A DNA stretch of 64,000 nucleotides from Gymnorhina tibicen (taxonomy: Eukaryota; Chordata; Aves; Passeriformes; Artamidae), in the NCBI GenBank assembly GCA_013399875.1, contig VXAZ01000561.1:253367-317366 (forward strand). The letters run 5' to 3'. The translations under genes and the position numbers were made by a program. Each line of letters begins with the position of its first letter. Position 1 is the stretch's first letter. Positions 51,701-60,700 of this stretch are shown in pieces. The notes below the pieces were generated by a model. It saw only the letters and a program-made list of their open reading frames with translations, did not search any database and had not been told where the DNA came from.

Positions 51701-54700
51701 CTGACAATTTAGGTGCAGCTAAAACACTTGGCCTTTGCCATTGGGAGCTAAAGCTGGGGCAGCTGACAGCTGAAAGAAGAGCTAGTCTTGCCTTCTGATC
51801 TTGGCACTTGAATTCTAATCAGAACTTTCATCTCTCTGCTTTAAGATGTAGTTCATGCTGCTCATAACAGGGAGTGCTCAGAAGGAGCAGGGAAGAGCAA
51901 CTCTCAGGGTTCTCCATTGCTCATCTTCCCAACAAAATATGATTTTAGGAATCCCTTGGAATATTCCTCTGTGATTTCCCCTTAAACTCAGGAGAGGTGT
52001 TTGGTTTCAAAACACAAACCCTGTCGATAATATGAAATAATTTTTTTCTTTATCTAGGGACCCCCAGGACGCCCAGGTGTGGCTGGACCTCCAGGGCCAC
52101 CGGGACAGAAGGTACTGTCTCAGTTCAGCACTTGCAGATCTAAAGGAAACACAGGAGTGGCCCAGGCAGAATTCCCACCCACAACTCTCCCCAGTGCTCC
52201 CATACTTCCTGTCCAGCACTATCAGACTGTCCTGCTGGCCTCTGCCACTCCTCCTCACCACAATATCCTGGAAATCTCTTTTCCCACAATGATAATGCCT
52301 AATCTGAGAGATGAAGGATCCTTTCTACTTGCCCTTCCTTCAGGAAGCAGCTTGTGGGAACCAAACTGAGGGGTTGTGTTGGTTGGGGCCTGTATTACAG
52401 CAGTGGGGCTGTGAGCTGGCAGTCAGGATCAACAAGACTGGGAAAATTCTCAGGCAGTTACGTAATGTAATGTTTCAACAGGGGTTTCCGTGTTGGTCTT
52501 TTGGGGTTTTTTTAATTCTACGATTACAGAAAAAAAGGGGGTTTCCATGCTTTATTTTTTGTGATTACAGAAAAAACCTGGATTTTTCATGCTTTTTTTC
52601 CCTGTGAGTAGCCTGTGCAGGCTATTTCTGCAATGCCTGCCCTTCTTCATCACAGTGCCCCACAGAAGGAGTCCGGATAGCTGCTTTCAAACTGACAAAG
52701 TAACGATTCTGTGTTTCAGGGTGAAATTGGGTTGCCAGGTCCTCCAGGCCATGACGGAGAAAAGGTAAGGCACAATGCTCCTCCCTTCAGAGGTCTTATG
52801 TGGAGTCATCTCTGTTGCTGACATTGTGCAGTTGCTTTTCCCACGGGGAAAATGGTGTTTTGCTTCACAAAAAGGAGCATTAATGGTTTGTCAATATCCT
52901 AACATTTGTCATGGCGATGCTACTTTGTCCTATCTCCAAAGGGCATAGCCATGAGGGAAAGGATGAGCAGTGCAAGAGGCTCTGGGCCAGGCAGGAGGAG
53001 CCTGACTCTTTATCTGTAAATGTTTTGCTTTATGTTGTGCGAATTTCATTTAGGGACCACGTGGCAAGCCTGGAGAAATGGGCCCCCCTGGCCCTCTCGG
53101 ACTGCCAGGAAAGGATGGACCTCCTGGAATGAAGGGAGAGCCAGGCCATGTCGGGGTCAGAGGAGAAAAGGGCGATAAGGGAGAGCCAGGACAAGCGGGC
53201 TCACCGGTGAGTAAATCAAAGCCTCTCCGAGTACTGGTGGCCACCCAGGTTTTGGGGCAAGGCCCCGGGACTCCTTGGATGCCCGAGCGCCCCTGCAAGG
53301 TGGGTGTTGCTGTGTGAAGTGTCACAATATGGGAGATGCTGACTTCCTGGCACATGTGTTGTCCTCTTGCTGGTGTGGCTGTCCCCAGGTGCCTGCCCTG
53401 CTCTCTGGGTGCCGTGTCCATTCCTCAGCTTGCTGCCTGGTGTCTTGCTGGCACTGAAACGCTGCTGGGAGCGAGCAGGCCTGACCGTGAGCCAGGTGGC
53501 TGAGGCACCAGCACACCCCATCCTGGGAGCACAGCTGCATGGGGTAACCCCTCACAACCCGGCCACTAACTGGGGCAGAGTGCCCAGCCTCCCAGCTTCA
53601 GTCTGTCACAGCTTCTGTGTCCCCAGCACTGCTCAAGGGGGTTTTATGCAACAGCTTCCTGCCTCTCTATGAGATTACCAGGAGGAAACTCCTGCTGTTT
53701 CAACAGTTGGCTGTGGGGAGTGATTCCTAGCATGGACTCCAGCAAACTGCATCACCCTGAGCAGAACTTGGAGGCAGGAAAGCGGTACCCCATCCCCGCT
53801 CTGGGGACTGGTACATCTATAGTGACAGGAGGATGTTCCGCCATTTGCACCTCCACTTTCAGTACTAGTGAAGCCCTGCATTTCCCTGGATACCTGGTGG
53901 ATGTCCAAGGTTTTCGGAGTACTCTTGGGATGACCAGAGCCAGTCTTGGCTCTTGCAGTGATGTCTTATATGTCTACCTGACTTAGTCATGCAAAAACTC
54001 CACAAATCTTTCTTGATCTATAGGGTCTAGATGGCCCCACTGGAGAGAAAGGCGAACGAGGTGACCAAGGGATACCAGGACCATCAGGATTGCCAGGTCC
54101 CATTGGACTTCCAGGATTGACAGTAAGAATGGAAAAGACAGGCTGCTCTTTCCTCCTTGGTAAAGAGAAAATAGCATAGAGCAGCACACAAGGGCTCGTT
54201 TCCCAAAGTGCTGAGTACCCTGGGAGCCTCAGAGCCCTACCCCTTCATTAGGTGTCACAGAATGTCAGGCCTCCAGCAGCAGGCAGGGAATGTGAAACAC
54301 ATGGTGCGTTCCCACTTTTCCCGGGGGAGCTGCTGCTTGCCAGCACATGGGTGGTTCACAGGCAGCTTCAATGGAGGGAGACTCCAGAGCGCAGCTGGTG
54401 GTGACAGAGTCTGCTGTTGTGTGCAGGGGGAGAAGGGTGAGCCTGGGGAGCGTGGAGACAAAGGAAATCCGGGAGAATCGGTAGGTCACCTTTCTCGTGT
54501 TCCTTCGCGATCGGCAGCGGGGGAGGGATGATCTGGCAGCAGTGCTGCTGGAAACAGGCACCCCCCACCCTCTGGTGACACCCCTTCACTGAGGACAGCA
54601 AGCCTCATGCTGTGGGACTGGATCGCCAGCTACCTCTGCCTCCTGATGCCCTCCTTTCCCTGACACAAGAACAATCCGTCTCACAACCACCAGTCAATAA

Positions 54701-57700
54701 GGAATGCCTAGGGAACAACAGAAGAGCTTGGAAAGCATAGCAAATATTTTCCTCAATATTTGCAGTAAATGGATTTCCTAGCAATTATTTGCATGTGTAT
54801 ATATACACATGTATTTTTTTTTTTTTTCAGTAGATTTTAGAGTTCTTGAATTTGCCCATTCTCCCCTCAAAGCTCACCCCTAGCTTTGGAGTGCCCTGCA
54901 AGGAGTCCCACAGGCTGTTGACATGTGTGGAGCCAGACGCCTTCTTTCACCCTATGCCTCCTTGTAGGAATGGTGGTAGAGTAGCGGAAGTGGGCCTTTC
55001 TTTGGAAAAACCTCACTGCTTTCCCTCCTCTTAAATACTGGCAACTGCTGCATAACCCTCCCCAGAATCCTGCTGCTGCTTCCCAGCCACTCTGTCCGGG
55101 ATTGCTGCTGCTTCCTAACGCAGTCCTTAGGGGGAGTCCGGGTTTCCCAGCCTGGTAGAAGAGCTTTGCTGCACTCTGTGTCCTGTCTTCCCTCTGAGCA
55201 GCCCCACTTTGCCCCTGAGGGCAGCACGTGGACAGTGACTTCTCTTGCATTGCTTTCTAGATATCTGGGCCCCCTGGACCCCAAGGCCCTCCAGGACCTC
55301 CAGTAAGTTTGAGTGATTCACCTGAGGAGCAAGGCACTGGGAATGGGATTAGAGCAGGCAGTGTCTGGGGAGGATTTTGTGTGGAGGAGACAGTCAGAAT
55401 CACTGCAGTGTTGAAACGGGAACATGCTTGGTATCGCTTCCAAACCCACCCCCAGTGTAGGTCAGAGCTACAGTGGGCTGGGAGGGCAAAAAAAGAAGGT
55501 TATGTTAGTCTGAGATGAAAGGAAGACAGTAGCAAGATGGGATGGATGGGACAAAAGGGATCAACTGCAAAAACTGTCTTAATAGCACACCTGGCCCCCT
55601 GCCAGGCTGTGCTTGGCGTGAGCCTCCTCATTAGAGATGAGAGCAGTACATGAAGTGCCCATTACACAAATAAAGAGGCCTTTGGGCTGAGTGTTTGTGC
55701 CCCCAGAAAGCAAAACCTTTGTACTGCATGCTTAACTGGGATACCTGGAGCTTAAAGCCCATCCTGAAACATTACTTCTATCTTGTCTCTCATCCCAAAT
55801 GCAGGGTCTTCAGGGCGTCCCAGGACCCAAGGTAAGGGTACAAAACGTTACGTACTGAAATGTAACTAAAGTTGTCCCAGGTGCTAGAATTCCCTTTAGT
55901 AACAACTTCCTAGTGTTCAGGTGGTACTTTTCTTCCATCTTGGTAAGAGGATAAATCCTTCTGGATGTTTTCTTGAAGGAAATGGATTAGCGGCTCTCAT
56001 TTTAGGACAAAAAATGGTTGAGTGGAAACGTGCAAGGAGAGCTGCATCTTTCTGGTAACATTCTGGGCAAAGATTGGAAAATGTGCAAAGTGTCTCAATT
56101 CTTCTGATTATCCTTAATATTTGGCCACCAGCACTGTTTGGGTGCTAAAAGAGATGGGTATGTTTTAAAAAGCCTTATGAACAGGAATGAGGGGGAAAAA
56201 AGCTTTGGGTTACATCTTGAATTTAAGGAAAAGGAGTATTTTGTTTAATATTGCTTCATAGTTTATAATACAGAATTTTAAAAATACATTGGGAAAGGAA
56301 TGCTGGAATTATTTTTTTCTGAAATGTTGAAACTGTTGCCTTAGCATTTACAAAAGTCTTTCCAAACATTATTTCTGTATGATTTTTCTTCAAAGCTTGT
56401 AGATACCTGTCATTCACTTCCAGTGGATCCACATCTTAAAATGTAATCCCACTGCATCAGATAACAGCTGTTTATTTATGTTTATATACAGAAACAACAG
56501 CAGGGAGAGCAGCATTGCAGTGAGCTCAGTTTCCCTCTGAGCATCTTTACCCACAGGGCCTGAGTCTCCTCTTACTGCCACTGAGTTAAAACAGGTGCTC
56601 ACACAGGGGTAATTTGACTGACAGTGTTTTTCTTCAAATTAGGCTGAGAATTGGGCTAAAGCATTACTCTGCTGCCTCTTGTATGCCGGCGCTCTCCGAA
56701 GAGAGGAATGTTTGTTATATAAGTGCTGTTACGGTGGGTTTATTTTCTGCTCCATCCTTCCTTTAGGGGGAAGCAGGGATTGATGGAGTGAAAGGAGAGA
56801 AGGGTGCCCAGGGTGAAAAAGGAGACAGAGGGCCACTGGGATTACCCGTAAGTATCCAGGAAGCAAGCAGCACTTTGTGAGCCAAACTTAATATCAGCTG
56901 TAAAAAGATCCCTCAATAGGAGATGCACGTGGGGATTTGGTATGTAAAGTCAGAGAAAGAGATGGTCTATAAATAACCATGCCTTTGCTTTTTAAACCCA
57001 AAGCCTCAGTTTCTGTACAGAGCCTTCGCCTTCTAGATCTGTTGAATAGATCAGTGATCACTTTTATTTCCTCCTGCTTCTGGCAGAACTGGGAAAACAA
57101 GCAGTAGCTTTCCTGGGGGTTCTCTGCACTTCAGGGCAAGACCAGAAACAGAAGTTGGAGATGTGGAAAGGGAAATGCCTTCCCCAGACATTTGTCTCCT
57201 GGGCAAAGCTTTGTACAAAGCGTGGTGGTTCTTAATGCAACCAGCTTCTTTGATAGCTGAAACATTCCTGTCACTTCTGCTGTGGAATCAGTGCTCTTCC
57301 TGACCCAGCGTGTCCCTGCTGTGTGTGAACTTGGTCCCATTAGCCTTGACTCAGTGAGAGGAATTGGGGCACAATATGTTATAGAGAAGTTGCAGGAGCT
57401 TTAGATACAAACCTGATGATGGGTTGCTGGTAACTTAGTCACACCCAGTTGTTCCACCAGCCTCCAAGTTCTCTCATCATAAAAAGCACTGGTGGCACAG
57501 CAGACCTTCTCCCTTTGCCAAATGTTCTGCCTGGAACAAACACTGCAGAGTGCATCTCATGTACTGTGTGGCTTTGTTGTCCTGTGTTTGACCACCCAGA
57601 TCCCTTGTCCCTGACTTTGGCTGAAATGTGCGTCTTTGTTTGTAAAATGTTTTTGTCCTGTAGCTGTGCTGAACAGTAGTTCCCTTCTAGAGCTTGGATG

Positions 57701-60700
57701 AATCCCCTCTAACTCTAGGCGCTCGAGTGAGCCCAGCATGAGTACATTCCCTGGGGCTCCAGGCAGAGCCACTGGGGAGAAAGTGATGCTTTTGGAAGGC
57801 TCAAAGGCAAGGGATCATGCCTCAGTGAAGCAGTGAGAAGTCAGAACCCAGTCCCCTGAGAAATGCAAATGGAAGTTTTCTGTGTAAGTGGTTATTCCCT
57901 CAAGCTTGTGGGGTATCTGGACAGGGGAAGGAGGTCCTTGTGACAGTCTGATCAGAAGATGCCTCAGCAGTTATCCCAACAACTCATCTTTGTGGTAGGG
58001 AATGTGCTAGCTAGCACATTCTCCTACACCAGTGAGCCTCATGAGGGTCCAAAGGTCCCTTGGCTTTTCCCATCTTTCTGAGCTGTGGAGGTGGGAAGAC
58101 TGGCTCAGAAGTGTTCTCTTAGACACGTTTTACGTTTGGATCAGCAGTATCAGCTGGCCAACCAGGAAGCACAGCTAGTAAGATCAGATACTGTGGAACT
58201 TGTATCCTTCTTCAGAGCCACTGAACTCTCTTCATAAGAATTCCAAGGCTGATCCAGTGTGTCTTCAGCCTGTCAAACTAAATGCAGTGCCAAGCAAGTT
58301 CTGAAATGTTTCAGACTGTAAAATCCTGAAGCTGGATCTGCTGCCTTTTTCTCTGACTTGGGGCTTGACATCATGCTGGAATTCCAGTCCTGATTGTCTG
58401 CAGTAGCCTTAGGCTTCTCCATGCCCAGCAGGGTGAGGAGTTTGTAATGCTCAAGTGGAGGAAAACTCACTATTTGGTACTTACATCCTACCACAGCTTT
58501 CCCTCCCAACCACTGTCAGAGACAAGCCACTGGGCTTGATGGGCCTTGGGCAGAACCACTGTTAGGTCTTATGGATGAGGAAATTCAGGGCAAGAGCCAG
58601 GCAGACAGAAAAGTGCCACTTGATCTCAGTCTGGTGTAAATTTGCACTGGTGACATGGGGAGATGAGCCACCTGTTTCATAAGCCCCCAAACAACTGCAT
58701 GTGGAGTGGAGCAAGCCTGCAGCTGACCTAGTGGGCACCAACAGGCCCTGGGTTTCTTGGTAGCAACTTGAACAGCTGATGGCTCTGCCCTGCTTGTAAA
58801 TGCCTTGGTGACCACCGGCCTCTGAGCCTTGTGTCTCACCTGTGTTTCCCAGTCTGCCACAAAAGCAATGCAGATTCCAGCTCCACTGTCACATTGTCCT
58901 TTTTGCCACCTGTCACAGAACAGCTGCTTTCCCAGGAGCTTTCCTGGTGGCACTGAGAGAAGGAAATCTGCACTCTTAAGAGGATCTGAAAGTTGCAGGT
59001 CAACATTTTATGTATTCAGTGTTCCTATGTTTTTGTTGGTTTGCTTGTAAGTGCCATCACCTGTCCTTGAGATCTTAATTTTTGTTAATTGCAAGCATAT
59101 GTTTGTCTCAAGTCACTGCTTTACTCACCTCTCCCCTCCCCTCTTCTTTCCCCTCACCCTCCTCCCCTCTCCTCTGCCTTGTTTTTGTGAACCCTCCCTG
59201 TCTGTTCAGGGTGCTTCAGGTTTAGACGGCAGGCCTGGACCACCGGTGAGTTCCATTTCTCTGTTACCCCACGTTCGTCCTCCCCAGTATTGTGACTCAT
59301 TTTGTGTCTTCCACCTGAGTCTTGTTTACACCAGGAGTAATCTTATTTTTACCAAAGCAGGCTTGGGAGGGGGTTAAACTTAAAATGAGGAGTGATGTCA
59401 CACACTTGTCTTCTTTGATGCTATGAGTCTGGATCCTGGGATCACAGCCTACTTGGTCCACTCTGTCTCAGTAACAAGATGAATAAAACCTCTGCATGGT
59501 TCTGTGATGCTCTGTTCTCCTGTCTGTTTATCCTGAGAGATCTCCAACCTGCTGTTCTCCATGAGATGGGAGAGGGACTCATCATCAGGAACTGTAGTCA
59601 TAGGACGAGGAGGAATGGCTTCAAAATGAAAGACTGAGCAGGTTTAGATAGGATATTAGGAAAAAGTTTTTACTGTGAGGCACTGGCAGAGGCTGCCTGG
59701 AGAAGCTGTGGCTGCCCCTCCCCTGGAAGTGTTCAAGGCCAGGTTGGACAAGGCTTGGAGCAACCTGGTCTAGTGGAAGGTGTCCCTGCCCATGGCAGGG
59801 GGTTGGAATGAGGTGACCTTTAAGGTTCCTGCTGACCCCAAACCATTCTATGATTCTAAGTAATGCCAACCTGGTTCTGCAAACTACTCTGCTATTCTTG
59901 GATAACAGCTGTTATTTAACAGCCAAATATTTTTAATCCCTGTTGGGAAATCACAGATCACCCATGTATAATCCATTTGGCTATTTAAAAACAAAAAGCA
60001 ATTTCTCCTCCTCAGTGTAGCTGGGAATAATTTCAGCTGCTCTGACTTCTGAAGAGAATCTGAGCGGCAGCTTATACAGTCACTTGTTTAGGGAAACTGT
60101 AGGTATAATTTTATAGATGTGCAGGGGAGATATCAGTGGCACTAAATGATGCATTAGTGCAGGCAATTAAGATTTCTATGGCTGCATGAATCTAAGGAGA
60201 GCCTGTTTTTTTTCTCTCTTCCTTCACCATGCTGAAGTTGTGTGCTGCATGAGCTACTCCTCCACTTGTATTCTGCAGATCTTAACTTCTCTGAAAAGCT
60301 CTCCTGATCCACATGAGCCATCCTGCTCGCATCAGAGGGGTTACTTTAGTGACTAAGGATTTCAGACTGACATTAAAAAGTACAAGACCCTTTGCTTTAA
60401 GGCTCTTAGAAAAAGACTCTTCCATTTGGGAAGCTTGCTCCTTGGCTCTTCTTAGGAGTCAGGTAATGTGCCTCAAAAGTATCCCTTTATTGAGGCTCCA
60501 TGAAGGAACTGTAGGTCCATACCTATGGGGTTCAAGGAGTCTTTACAAGGAGTCTGAGTTGCAGGTGCCAGAATCCTGTTCTTAGCCAGAGGGACTATTA
60601 CTGAACCACCATGTTGCCAACATTAAAGATCCCTTTGATTAATTTCCCAAAACCCAGGCAAGTCTTGTGAGCATCAGGAAGGAAGTTTGGTGTGCTGGTG

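Noticed and set aside
52521..52603. Possible Alu-like or other SINE sequence because of GATTACAG
   Set aside because: The match is limited to a short common word inside a local duplication; no SINE body or A-box/B-box is present, and the genome is avian.
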